Shown here: piece by piece, positions 36,534-45,448 of the stretch
How the letters are laid out: every line of letters starts with the position of its first letter
Position numbering within the stretch: position 1 is the first letter of the stretch
NCBI GenBank assembly: GCA_944324385.1
Contig: CALUWD010000007.1
Span: 1-64,000, forward strand
DNA: 64,000 nt
Reading direction: 5' to 3'
Source: Candidatus Gastranaerophilales bacterium
Lineage (GTDB): Bacteria > Cyanobacteriota > Vampirovibrionia > Gastranaerophilales > Gastranaerophilaceae
The notes under the pieces: generated by a model
The model's database searches: none
Seen by the model: the letters and a program-made list of their open reading frames with translations, nothing else
What the model was told of the DNA's origin: nothing
Translations under genes and position numbers: made by a program

Positions 36534-36563
36534 GCCCTTCACCACGCCGGTTAAGGGCTTTTT
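36534..36563 (+). terminator. Terminator of flagellin 1
   Basis: GCCCTT / AAGGGC with a 13-nt loop and five T. Confidence 0.7.
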
Positions 36564-36647
36564 GCATCTCAAAAAACTTTAAGTTTTGTAAAAAAATAAA
36601 CAAAACTTGTTAGTAATTTGCGCTTAGCGTGAATAACTAAAGTATAC

Positions 36648-36679
36648 ACAAGGAAGTATTTAGTCAATCGAAAGGAGAT
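36648..36679 (+). promoter_or_regulatory. Paired CsrA binding sites in the second flagellin leader
   Basis: The identical ACAAGGAAGT (36648-36657) precedes AAAGGAGAT; the two GGA cores are 22 nt apart. The rest of the leader differs from copy 1, so this block is selectively conserved. Confidence 0.65.
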
Positions 36680-36686
36680 TCAGATT

Positions 36687-37547
36687 ATGGCTATTGTGGT
36701 TAACACAAACGTTCAATCAATCCAAGTTCAAAACAACTTGAACAAAGTTACAGAAGCAATGAACACCGCTATGCAAAGAATGTCTACGGGTTCAAAAATT
36801 AACTCTGCTGCGGATGATGCTGCAGGTTTGGTAATTTCAAAAGGTATTGAAGTTCAAACTCGCGGTACTCAAGTTGCAAGTGACAACGCTCAATCAGGTA
36901 TCAACCTGTTGCAAACAGCAGAAGGTAATTTATCTGTAATGCAAGACAACTTTATGCGTATTCGTGACTTGACATTACAAGCTATGAACGGTGGTCAAAC
37001 TGACGATCAATTACAAGCTATGCAAGAAGAAGCAGTTGCTCGTTTAGCTGAAATTGACAGAATTGCGACAGGTGCAAAGTACAACACATTTGACCTGTTC
37101 GGTGGTGCAACTCACGATGGTGCTGACGAAATTATTACTTTGCAAATTGGTACAGGTTCTGATGGCGCTACTAACACAATTGAAATTTCTGGCGTATTCA
37201 ACGATGCGCAAGTTTCAACCTTGACAGGTGCTGGTGCATTTACTTCAGCTTTTGTAGGTACAGATTTATCTGCTATGCAAGATCAATTAGACCAACTTGA
37301 TACAGCAATTTCTGAAATTTCAACAAGACGTGGTACAATCGGTTCAACAATAAACAGGTTGAATTCTGCAGTTGAACAGCTTGATACTCAGTATGAAAAC
37401 TTATCAGCTGCAAATTCTCGTATCAAAGATGCTGATATCGCTACAGAATCTTCAAACTACATTCAAAACCAAATCTTACAACAAGCATCAGCTTCTCTAT
37501 TGGTTCAAGCAAACCAACAACCAAACATTGCATTGTCATTAATATAA
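36687..37547 (+). CDS. fliC: Flagellin (copy 2)
   Basis: 286 residues, about 92 percent identical to copy 1, with differences gathered in the surface-exposed centre and the ends conserved even at DNA level (a stretch of about 100 nt near 37360-37450 looks almost identical). It has its own leader and terminator, so the two copies can be expressed separately. Recent duplication or gene conversion is likely. Confidence 0.97.
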   Translation: MAIVVNTNVQSIQVQNNLNKVTEAMNTAMQRMSTGSKINSAADDAAGLVISKGIEVQTRGTQVASDNAQSGINLLQTAEGNLSVMQDNFMRIRDLTLQAMNGGQTDDQLQAMQEEAVARLAEIDRIATGAKYNTFDLFGGATHDGADEIITLQIGTGSDGATNTIEISGVFNDAQVSTLTGAGAFTSAFVGTDLSAMQDQLDQLDTAISEISTRRGTIGSTINRLNSAVEQLDTQYENLSAANSRIKDADIATESSNYIQNQILQQASASLLVQANQQPNIALSLI

Positions 37548-37574
37548 TAAAGACAATTGTAAAACATATTTTTT

Positions 37575-37612
37575 ACCCCCTTACCCTTATGCGGTCTGGG
37601 GGTTTATTTTTT
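37575..37612 (+). terminator. Terminator of flagellin 2
   Basis: ACCCCC / GGGGGT stem with a T-rich tail. It overlaps the last codons of the convergent TPR gene. Confidence 0.75.
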
Positions 37613-38192
37613 GTTCTATCACCTTTTTAAATTCAATAGCAGGGTAGTAATCGCCGGCACTTTTTAAGGTTTCATTTATGCTATTAAGTGATTCTTTGTA
37701 CTTTCCTTCGATAAAATATGCTTGAGAATCAATAAAATGTGCCTCAGGATCACAATAAAAAAGCTTTTTTGATTCATTTAAAAATTTATGGGAAAGCTCC
37801 ATATAGCCATTTGCAAATAAAACACGAGCTATAAATTTATACGTTTCAGGATTTGCTCTTGCGAAAATATCACATGCACTTATAACATTTTCTGCCCAAT
37901 TCAGGTGTTTGGTTTGTATAAAAAGGTTTAAATACACCTCAAGAAAAGCTCTGACTTGAAAAAATGTGGGACGTTCTTTTATTTTGAGGTGTATAACATT
38001 TAAAATAATAAGCCCCCATTTTGTAGCAATATCTTGCTCTTTATCTTTTGTCCAAAAAATCTTGGCATTATTTTCATCGCCCAATAAAAGCGCGCAAAGA
38101 CCTGCTTCATAGTTTAGATTTGCTTTACTAAAAAGCTCCAGTGCTTTATTATAATCCCCATTATAAAATAATTCTTTTGCTTTTTGTTGCAT
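37587..38192 (-). CDS. TPR-type protein downstream of csrA
   Basis: 201 residues, cytoplasmic. AKELFYNGDYNKALELFSKA and SQAYFIEGKYKESLNSINET are TPR units, with other helices between. It starts one base after the csrA stop, so it belongs to the fliW-csrA operon and may take part in flagellin control or export chaperoning. That role is inference. Confidence 0.7.
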   Translation of the reverse strand: MQQKAKELFYNGDYNKALELFSKANLNYEAGLCALLLGDENNAKIFWTKDKEQDIATKWGLIILNVIHLKIKERPTFFQVRAFLEVYLNLFIQTKHLNWAENVISACDIFARANPETYKFIARVLFANGYMELSHKFLNESKKLFYCDPEAHFIDSQAYFIEGKYKESLNSINETLKSAGDYYPAIEFKKVIEQKINPQTA

Positions 38193-38193
38193 T

Positions 38194-38457
38194 TTAGTTT
38201 TTGTGTTTTAATTTGTCTGCAAGATTGAAGCCTTGTGCTTTTGGTGCGTTTATACTGTCCAGTGCTTTAATGTCAGTGGTTTTCGACATTTCATTTGCTT
38301 TTTTGATTTCTCGATAAATTTCTTCTCTGAATACTTGTACATTATTTGGTGCTTTTATGCCTATTTTGACAGCATTTTTGTATGTCTCAAGAATGACAAC
38401 TTCGATATTGTCATTTATTATTAGCTTTTGGTTTAACTTTCTTGTTAATATAAGCAT
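38194..38457 (-). CDS. csrA: Carbon storage / translational regulator CsrA
   Basis: 87 residues. MLILTRKLNQKLII and VQVFREEIYREI carry the RNA-binding residues (Leu4, Arg6, Arg44 area). The tail after about 60 is longer than in most CsrAs. It binds GGA-containing leaders as a dimer; the two flagellin leaders next door carry such sites. The fliW stop overlaps its start by one base. Confidence 0.96.
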   Translation of the reverse strand: MLILTRKLNQKLIINDNIEVVILETYKNAVKIGIKAPNNVQVFREEIYREIKKANEMSKTTDIKALDSINAPKAQGFNLADKLKHKN

Positions 38458-38921
38458 TATTTTGCGCCCTCATCAGACTTTTCTTCATCTTTTTTTTCAA
38501 AAAGCGGATGCCTTACGGGAAATTTTGAGTCTTTTAAAATTACCTGCATTGCATTGTTGTTTGTTGTATTAACAATAATTGGCGCAAGAAGATTGATGGT
38601 AGCACCTTGTGGATTTATTTGCGGAATTGTTACAATATTAAGTGCAAGTATTTCGTTTGCTTCCTTAATGTCTAATTTCTGCGCGTCCTCATCACTTAAT
38701 TCAAATTGATAATCAATATTAAAATAACTGCAAAGTGTCACAGGAAAGGCTAAGTCCATATCTTCCATAGATTGCAACCACTTAAAAGGTGAATCTGGTC
38801 TGTAATCAACAAGGGCAAAGCGTTTTTTATTATTATAACCTATAATTGGTGATACAAAATTGAATAGTAGATCTTTGTCTACTTCAATTTCTCCAAAGCG
38901 TGTGGTGTTAATTTTTTCCAT
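38457..38921 (-). CDS. fliW: Flagellar assembly factor FliW
   Basis: 154 residues. GEIEVDKDLLFNFVSPIIGY and SPFKWLQSMEDMDLAFPV are family features. In Bacillus FliW binds either flagellin or CsrA; free FliW relieves CsrA repression when flagellin has been exported. Here fliW, csrA and two flagellin genes lie within 3.3 kb. Confidence 0.93.
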   Translation of the reverse strand: MEKINTTRFGEIEVDKDLLFNFVSPIIGYNNKKRFALVDYRPDSPFKWLQSMEDMDLAFPVTLCSYFNIDYQFELSDEDAQKLDIKEANEILALNIVTIPQINPQGATINLLAPIIVNTTNNNAMQVILKDSKFPVRHPLFEKKDEEKSDEGAK

Positions 38922-38929
38922 AGTTTTCT

Positions 38930-39730
38930 CTAATTGTTCATGCCAAAGTCAAGATTTGTCATGCTTTGATTTAAAAGCATTGCTTGAATTAACTCTGGGC
39001 TTATATTTGAATTATTTCCTTTTTGAGCCATTAAATAAGGTAACATATTTACAAAGTTGTTATTTGTATTTTGATTGCCTGTAAACGCGCTCATTTGAGC
39101 CATTTGCGGATTTATATATGAGTTGTTATATATTTGTGCTGCAGGATTATATCCAACTTTTGCAAGCACTTTTACTGCTGCTGCAATTTGTGCATCAGTT
39201 GGCACTTCATCTTTTGCATCATTTATAAATCTATAATCTTCCATATTTGGCATTTTATCGGCGTTAAAATTTTCTTTTAAATCTTTTAATTCGCGTTTTT
39301 GCATGCTTTTAACTAAATCTGGGTGTAGAAATTGTCCTGATTCAATGAATTCATCCATTTCGCTATCTTTTTCGTCTTTAGCAGCGCACAATTTATCTTC
39401 AGGGTTATCAAGACATGTGACAGCTTTTTTTGAATAATCAACCAGTAGTTTTTCGCTTCCTTGGTCAATTACAGCTTGGTAATATTTTTTAGCTTCATCT
39501 TTTAAACCGATTTTAGTATATACAAGAGCAAGGTAATATTTTGCAAGAACATCGTTTGGATTTTTCTTTAAGGCTTCTTGCATATCTTGTATACAGCCTG
39601 TGTAATTTGCTTTTTTATAATTAGAAATGCCTGAGTATACCTTTGAATTTACTGATTTTGTCTGTGTTTTTGCAAGACAGTAAGTTCCAGATAACATCAT
39701 GCATAAAGCTAATATTAGAATTTTTTTCAT
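38930..39730 (-). CDS. Secreted TPR-containing protein
   Basis: About 266 residues from the ATG at 39730. Signal peptide MKKILILALCMMLSGTYCLA, then TPR-like KKANYTGCIQDMQEALKKNP and ALVYTKIGLKDEAKKYYQA. The C-terminal part is Asn/Gln/Met-rich (about 200-266), probably disordered. Ends 8 nt before the fliW start on the same strand. Function unknown. Confidence 0.7.
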   Translation of the reverse strand: MKKILILALCMMLSGTYCLAKTQTKSVNSKVYSGISNYKKANYTGCIQDMQEALKKNPNDVLAKYYLALVYTKIGLKDEAKKYYQAVIDQGSEKLLVDYSKKAVTCLDNPEDKLCAAKDEKDSEMDEFIESGQFLHPDLVKSMQKRELKDLKENFNADKMPNMEDYRFINDAKDEVPTDAQIAAAVKVLAKVGYNPAAQIYNNSYINPQMAQMSAFTGNQNTNNNFVNMLPYLMAQKGNNSNISPELIQAMLLNQSMTNLDFGMNN

Positions 39731-39947
39731 ATTAGTAAACAACCTCTTTTTCTATATTTTATAATGTTTTAGTGTCAAAAGACAAGTGTTTTATATAATT
39801 ATTTACGTTTTTTTTATTAATTATATTTAATTTATTTTATTATTTTCATACAAAAAGAGTAAAAAATCCAAAATTACTGTATTTAATTCCCGCTCATGGA
39901 TATAATATAACATGTAGGTTAATGTATTGGCCATTTTGGAAAAGATA

Positions 39948-40178
39948 ATGAAAATTAAAATAAGAGAAACGGCAAAAGAAAAAAAAGGCTATAGTCTTTA
40001 TAAGCTTGCAAAAGAACTTAATCTGCCCCAGCAGACAGTTTACTCTTGGGCAAACGGCAGAACTCAACCATCTTATGAGAATATGGACAGGCTTTGTGAG
40101 GCTCTTGATTGTTCAATTGCTGACCTTTTAGAAAACGAGCCTATTCAACATAAACTTAATTTAAGAGAGATTGTTTAG
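39948..40178 (+). CDS. XRE-family helix-turn-helix regulator
   Basis: About 76 residues. YSLYKLAKELNLPQQTVYSW is the helix-turn-helix, and NMDRLCEALDCSIADLLENE completes the Cro/C1 fold. I start at ATG 39948; a TTG 21 nt upstream is less likely. A TATAAT (39901-39906) lies about 40 nt upstream. It overlaps the convergent gene by 4 nt. Target genes are unknown. Confidence 0.8.
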   Translation: MKIKIRETAKEKKGYSLYKLAKELNLPQQTVYSWANGRTQPSYENMDRLCEALDCSIADLLENEPIQHKLNLREIV

Positions 40179-40588
40179 ACTTTAGATTTTTCTCGCTCAA
40201 GTATTTCGCTTAATATTTTGGCGCAACTTTGTACCATGTTTGAACAGTGTTGCTTTCTTTCTTTTGAATGGAAATCAATTCCTTGGGTCAGTGCTCTGCA
40301 ACATGTTACTTTGTGGACTTTTTTAAATTCTTCAACAAATTCTTTTGCAAGAGTGCGTGCTGTATTTGTCTTGTTTTTGCCATGTAAATGTCCTATAACT
40401 ATTTGCGAACCAGCCACTGCTCCACATAAACAACCTGAACCCATGCCACCTGAAAAAGATGTTGAAACACTTATTAAATCCTCAGGTACATAACCCATCT
40501 GAGCTGCTGCTGTAACAATACTTTCAGAACATGAGCAACCTTTATTTAAAAAATTATCAACTGCATTTTCAACAAATTTATTATCCAT
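40175..40588 (-). CDS. C_GCAxxG_C_C family protein (putative redox protein)
   Basis: 137 residues. GCSCSES, SGGMGSGCLCGAVAGSQIVIG and a later C/CC pair (TCCRAL, HCSNMV) fit this small cysteine family, whose members are thought to be redox-active. No signal peptide. Strong Shine-Dalgarno AAGGAGG. Confidence 0.8.
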   Translation of the reverse strand: MDNKFVENAVDNFLNKGCSCSESIVTAAAQMGYVPEDLISVSTSFSGGMGSGCLCGAVAGSQIVIGHLHGKNKTNTARTLAKEFVEEFKKVHKVTCCRALTQGIDFHSKERKQHCSNMVQSCAKILSEILEREKSKV

Positions 40589-40626
40589 AAAATCCTCCTT
40601 AATAATTATATATTATAATATGTATT

Positions 40627-41082
40627 ATGAATATTAAATACAGAAAATTAAATAAAAATGATAAAGACTGCTTTCTTGAGATGATGAGAGTTTTCTATTC
40701 CTCAGATGCTCTATACACAAATGGTAGCGAAGAAATTTTTAATGCAAATTTTGAAAATGCGATTAATAATAACCCTTATTTAGAGTGCTATCTTATTGTA
40801 AGTTCTGAAAATATTCTAGGTTATGTTATGCTTGCAAAAAGCTATTCAACAGAATTTGGACGAGAATGTTTATGGCTTGAAGATTTATATTTAAAAGAGC
40901 AATATAGGGGTAAGGGTATTATACCTGATTTTATTACTTATATTAAAAATAAATATCCTGAAAAAATATTTAGGTTAGAAGTTGAAAAAGAAAATTTGGG
41001 CGCAATTAAGGCTTATGAAAAATCAGGCTTTAAAAATTTGCCCTATCTGCAATATTATTTTGTCAGTGAAAAGAATAAATAA
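40627..41082 (+). CDS. GNAT family N-acetyltransferase
   Basis: 151 residues. ECLWLEDLYLKEQYRGKGI is the strand 4/acetyl-CoA loop (Q/RxxGxG/A pattern), followed by RLEVEKENLGAIKAYEKSGF. Substrate unknown. It lacks a Shine-Dalgarno; TATAAT (40614-40619) ends 7 nt before the ATG, so it may be leaderless. Diverges from the C_GCAxxG gene. Confidence 0.88.
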   Translation: MNIKYRKLNKNDKDCFLEMMRVFYSSDALYTNGSEEIFNANFENAINNNPYLECYLIVSSENILGYVMLAKSYSTEFGRECLWLEDLYLKEQYRGKGIIPDFITYIKNKYPEKIFRLEVEKENLGAIKAYEKSGFKNLPYLQYYFVSEKNK

Positions 41083-41097
41083 TATTATATATAAAAA

Positions 41098-41128
41098 TTT
41101 GAGGACTACTTAAAAAGTAGTCCTCAAA
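41098..41128. terminator. Bidirectional terminator between GNAT and SLH genes
   Basis: A 14-bp perfect stem (TTTGAGGACTACTT and complement) with an AAA loop; the minus side continues into five T. Confidence 0.85.
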
Positions 41129-41142
41129 CCAGACTTTATGTC

Positions 41143-43038
41143 TTATTCACCAAAGGCAATTGTTACTTTTTCTTTAGGGTTAACCTTAGAAATAGCCATG
41201 CCATTTGGATCTACAAGATATGTAAGCTCGTCAGCTGATGTTTGCAGAGTGCCTAAAGTACCTGATAGAGCTGTTCTTGTCAAGTCAACAGGAGCTTTGA
41301 AAGCAGTTTTTAAGCCGTCTTGATAGCTTCTGCCTGCTGCTTTGAATTTACCTGACAATAATTCACCAGTACCAACACCTGCCTGATCAAACAATGCTTC
41401 AGTTGCGTTTGCAATACCAATTGCAGCACCACCTACTGTTCTACCTGCAGTACCTAATACTGTACCTACCATTGTAAATGGGAATTGAATTGCACGAACC
41501 ATAAAGTTAACGTCTTTTTGTTTTTGAACCATTGCAGTATGAACTTGTCTTGGTAACATTTCTTTACATTTACCGTATGAAATTTGATTGAAAGACAGTT
41601 TTAGCGCACCGGCATTACCTTTAGATGGACGAATAACTTCAGTTATTTTACCTCTTACAGTTGAACCACATGGGAAAGTTGTTCCATTGATTGTGATTTC
41701 ATTTAGTGTAGTTGCTGCAAATTGTTCGCCAACGTTAGCGTTTTTAGCGTTGATAATGTCGTTCATTGAAAGTTCAAGTGTAGGAAGTTTTACGCATTCT
41801 TCTTTTTCAACAAACATTTTTTCAGTTTGCTCACATGGTGCACATGCTGATTTAACATCTGTATCATATCCACCTGCTACACGTACACTTTGCAGCATTG
41901 AGCTGATTTCTGCACGAGTTGCTTTTTGGTTTGGACGAATTTTTGAGCTTGATTCATCTTTTAGCGCACCGTTATCAATAGCTTTTGCTACACATTCTCT
42001 TGCCCAAGCAGGAACTTGATTTCCGTCTGTATATTTAGATAGAATTTCATCTGCTTTGCAGCTATCCATAGGGCAATTTATGCCTTTAGATAAAATTGCA
42101 AGAGCTTCTGTTCTTGTAATATTTCCATTTGGTTTAAATAAACCGTTAGTGTAGCCTTCAATCATATCTGCGCCAACGCCTTTATTGATAGCTTCATATG
42201 CCCAGTGTGATTTAGGTACATCAGGGAAATTGCCTGCATCTGTCAAGCATTGGTCTTCAAGGTTGTAGCCTTTAACAACCATTGTTGCCATTTCAGCTCT
42301 TGATACGTTTTTATTAGGTTTAAATAATCTGTCCGGATAACCTACAACAACACATTGTTCGGTTAAGCGGTTAATATCAGCGCTTGCCCAGTAGCTGTTT
42401 GGTACATCAGGGTACAATTGTTCGCCGATATCTGCTGCCATACCTGTTATATTAGGTATTTCTTCTTTAATAATTTTTTTTGCATCCATTGATGTTGGAG
42501 AAGATACGTTTGGCGCTGGGTTGCAGTCTGTTTTGGGTAAATCCTGAATTACAGGCGCAGCACAACCTGTAGGGCAGGAGTCATCCACCATTACACCGTT
42601 GTATGCTTCTAGCATGTTGTCATTGATAACTGCAGTGTTAGAGCTTTCGCCAACAACTGCTTCGTTAGCGTTTGAATAAATTGAGTTTGGATAAGCGTAG
42701 ACTTGTGCTTTTGGTTGAGGTGCTTGTTCGTAAGCTGGTGCTGCACAACCTGTGTTACAGCCACAGTCATCTTTTGGCATATCGCAGCCACAATCAGGTG
42801 CTGGAGCTGCTGCGCCTGTTTCACAAGGGTCGCATTTGTGTTTTTTCTTTTCTTTTTTGCATTTGCAAGGTGTTTGATTACATTTTTTACAAACGGCAGT
42901 CTCAGGTGTTACTTTTTCCATACAAGGTTCGGGGCATCCACAGTTGTTGTCAACAGGGCATGCTGCAAAGCTGACCGGTACGGTTAGAGCAAATACAGAG
43001 GCAACCGTTGCACTAAGTACAAAATTTTTAATAGTCAT
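41143..43038 (-). CDS. SLH-domain surface protein with cysteine-rich head
   Basis: 631 residues from the ATG at 43038 (AAAGGAGG ahead). Signal peptide of about 26 residues. Residues 27-100 are strikingly cysteine-rich (CPVDNNCGCPEPC, CKKCNQTPCKCKK, DCGCDMPKDDCGCNTGC). Three SLH domains lie at about 208-258, 270-320 and 332-385 (FPDVPKSHWAYEAI, ITRTEALAI). The C-terminal 200 residues hold a beta segment (TVRGKITEVI) and a Gly-rich hydrophobic part (VGTVLGTAGRTVGGAAIGIA). SLH domains anchor proteins to cell-wall polymer; an SLH protein in a ring-bearing Gram-negative fits the cyanobacterial lineage. Confidence 0.88.
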   Translation of the reverse strand: MTIKNFVLSATVASVFALTVPVSFAACPVDNNCGCPEPCMEKVTPETAVCKKCNQTPCKCKKEKKKHKCDPCETGAAAPAPDCGCDMPKDDCGCNTGCAAPAYEQAPQPKAQVYAYPNSIYSNANEAVVGESSNTAVINDNMLEAYNGVMVDDSCPTGCAAPVIQDLPKTDCNPAPNVSSPTSMDAKKIIKEEIPNITGMAADIGEQLYPDVPNSYWASADINRLTEQCVVVGYPDRLFKPNKNVSRAEMATMVVKGYNLEDQCLTDAGNFPDVPKSHWAYEAINKGVGADMIEGYTNGLFKPNGNITRTEALAILSKGINCPMDSCKADEILSKYTDGNQVPAWARECVAKAIDNGALKDESSSKIRPNQKATRAEISSMLQSVRVAGGYDTDVKSACAPCEQTEKMFVEKEECVKLPTLELSMNDIINAKNANVGEQFAATTLNEITINGTTFPCGSTVRGKITEVIRPSKGNAGALKLSFNQISYGKCKEMLPRQVHTAMVQKQKDVNFMVRAIQFPFTMVGTVLGTAGRTVGGAAIGIANATEALFDQAGVGTGELLSGKFKAAGRSYQDGLKTAFKAPVDLTRTALSGTLGTLQTSADELTYLVDPNGMAISKVNPKEKVTIAFGE

Positions 43039-43077
43039 TTTTCCTCCTTTTATTGAAAGATGATGTTGTTTGACAAT

Positions 43078-43118
43078 AAAAAATGCATAACTCATTTTTC
43101 TTGAATTATGCATTTTTT
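43078..43118 (-). terminator. Terminator behind the small HEAT-like gene
   Basis: AAAAAATGCATAA / TTATGCATTTTTT, 13-bp stem with a 15-nt loop; six T on the minus side. It sits between this gene and the SLH gene, which therefore needs its own promoter or read-through. Confidence 0.75.
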
Positions 43119-43188
43119 AAACTATATCTTCATTACCATAAAAGGTTATCTGAAAGGACTATTTAATAATTGCAATTAAGCTTGAAGT

Positions 43189-43500
43189 CTATATTTCAGA
43201 GATTAAATAATTTGCAATCCATTGAAACTCTCTTGATTCAAGAGCTAGTCTTTTAAGTGGAGCAATTGAACATTCGCCAAGTCTTATAAGGCTCATAGCA
43301 ATAACACCTCTTTGTGTACCTTTGACTCTTTGAAGCCTGTCTACAAGCAGATTTGCAATGCCTTCACCCATATTAACGATACGGTTTTCAATATCGCTTT
43401 TGGTTTTAGCGTCTGCATCAATTAACATTTTAAGCAAAGTGTCTAGTTTTGCTTCGCTATTCTCAACAACTGTAGTCTTGTGATTTAAAACTGCTTGCAT
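43189..43500 (-). CDS. Small helical (HEAT-like) protein
   Basis: 103 residues, all helical by eye: LDTLLKMLIDADAKTKSDIE, GIANLLVDRLQRVKGTQRG and IAMSLIRLGECSIAPLKRLA look like two HEAT-type hairpins. Shine-Dalgarno AGGAG. Diverges from enolase across a 24-nt palindrome. Function unknown. Confidence 0.6.
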   Translation of the reverse strand: MQAVLNHKTTVVENSEAKLDTLLKMLIDADAKTKSDIENRIVNMGEGIANLLVDRLQRVKGTQRGVIAMSLIRLGECSIAPLKRLALESREFQWIANYLISEI

Positions 43501-43569
43501 TTTTATTCTCCTGATTGATTTCTTTTAAAGTATAATCCAAAAAAATATAAAAACTGTTTTTATTTATAC

Positions 43570-43593
43570 AATCTTTATATCGATATAAAGATT
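43570..43593. promoter_or_regulatory. 24-nt perfect palindrome between divergent genes
   Basis: AATCTTTATATC followed by its exact complement GATATAAAGATT, with no spacer. It lies upstream of the enolase promoter and of the 43500 gene. A dimeric repressor or activator site is the simplest reading. Confidence 0.55.
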
Positions 43594-43604
43594 ATTAAGT
43601 TTGC

Positions 43605-44986
<1,382 letters not shown>

Positions 44987-45006
44987 TTAAGCTTAAAATA
45001 TTAGTT

Positions 45007-45040
45007 TAGTGCGCTTTTTAAAAAAGCGCACTATTTTTTT
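45007..45040 (+). terminator. Terminator of eno
   Basis: TAGTGCGC.../...GCGCACTA with a long AT stem and seven T after it. Confidence 0.85.
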
Positions 45041-45095
45041 GAACTTTTTTATTTTTAAATCGTTATATTCATGTAGGAGTTAAGGGATTTAAAAT

Positions 45096-45389
45096 ATGAA
45101 AAAAATGGCTGTTTTATTTATTATTTTCGGATTTCTTTTTGTTTGCTCTACACCAACCTATGCAAGGTGTTCAAATGTCGGCTCCGTAATAGGCGGAGTT
45201 GTTGCAGGCGTTGCAATAGGGGCGATTGCCACAAATGCTATCTCAAGACCTTGTCCCCCTCCGCCTCCACCAAAAATGCATAAACCACCACATAAAAAAC
45301 ACTGTCATTGTAAGGGACCTAAACATATGACAACTTGCTGTAATTATGCATATCCGGCTTATGTAAATTACAGTTGGCGAATCAGATAA
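45096..45389 (+). CDS. Small secreted Pro/His/Cys-rich protein
   Basis: 97 residues. Signal peptide of about 23 residues (cleavage near TYA-R), a glycine-zipper-like segment (VIGGVVAGVAIGAIATNA), then a run of six prolines and KMHKPPHKKHCHCKGPKH, ending with a CC pair and aromatic residues. The His/Cys block could bind metal. The glycine zipper suggests membrane association. Unknown family. Confidence 0.65.
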   Translation: MKKMAVLFIIFGFLFVCSTPTYARCSNVGSVIGGVVAGVAIGAIATNAISRPCPPPPPPKMHKPPHKKHCHCKGPKHMTTCCNYAYPAYVNYSWRIR

Positions 45390-45415
45390 TTATTACGCTA
45401 CCTTTATTATTTAAG

Positions 45416-45424
45416 TGATATAAT
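45416..45424 (+). promoter_or_regulatory. Extended -10 promoter of hydG
   Basis: TGATATAAT, a perfect extended -10 (TGn + TATAAT), about 25 nt before the hydG ATG. Confidence 0.5.
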
Positions 45425-45448
45425 ATTGCTTGTAAGAGAGGTAGTAAT

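Noticed and set aside
43039-43113. Upstream extension of the SLH gene
   Set aside because: It starts inside a terminator hairpin and would hide the signal peptide; AAAGGAGG marks ATG 43038.
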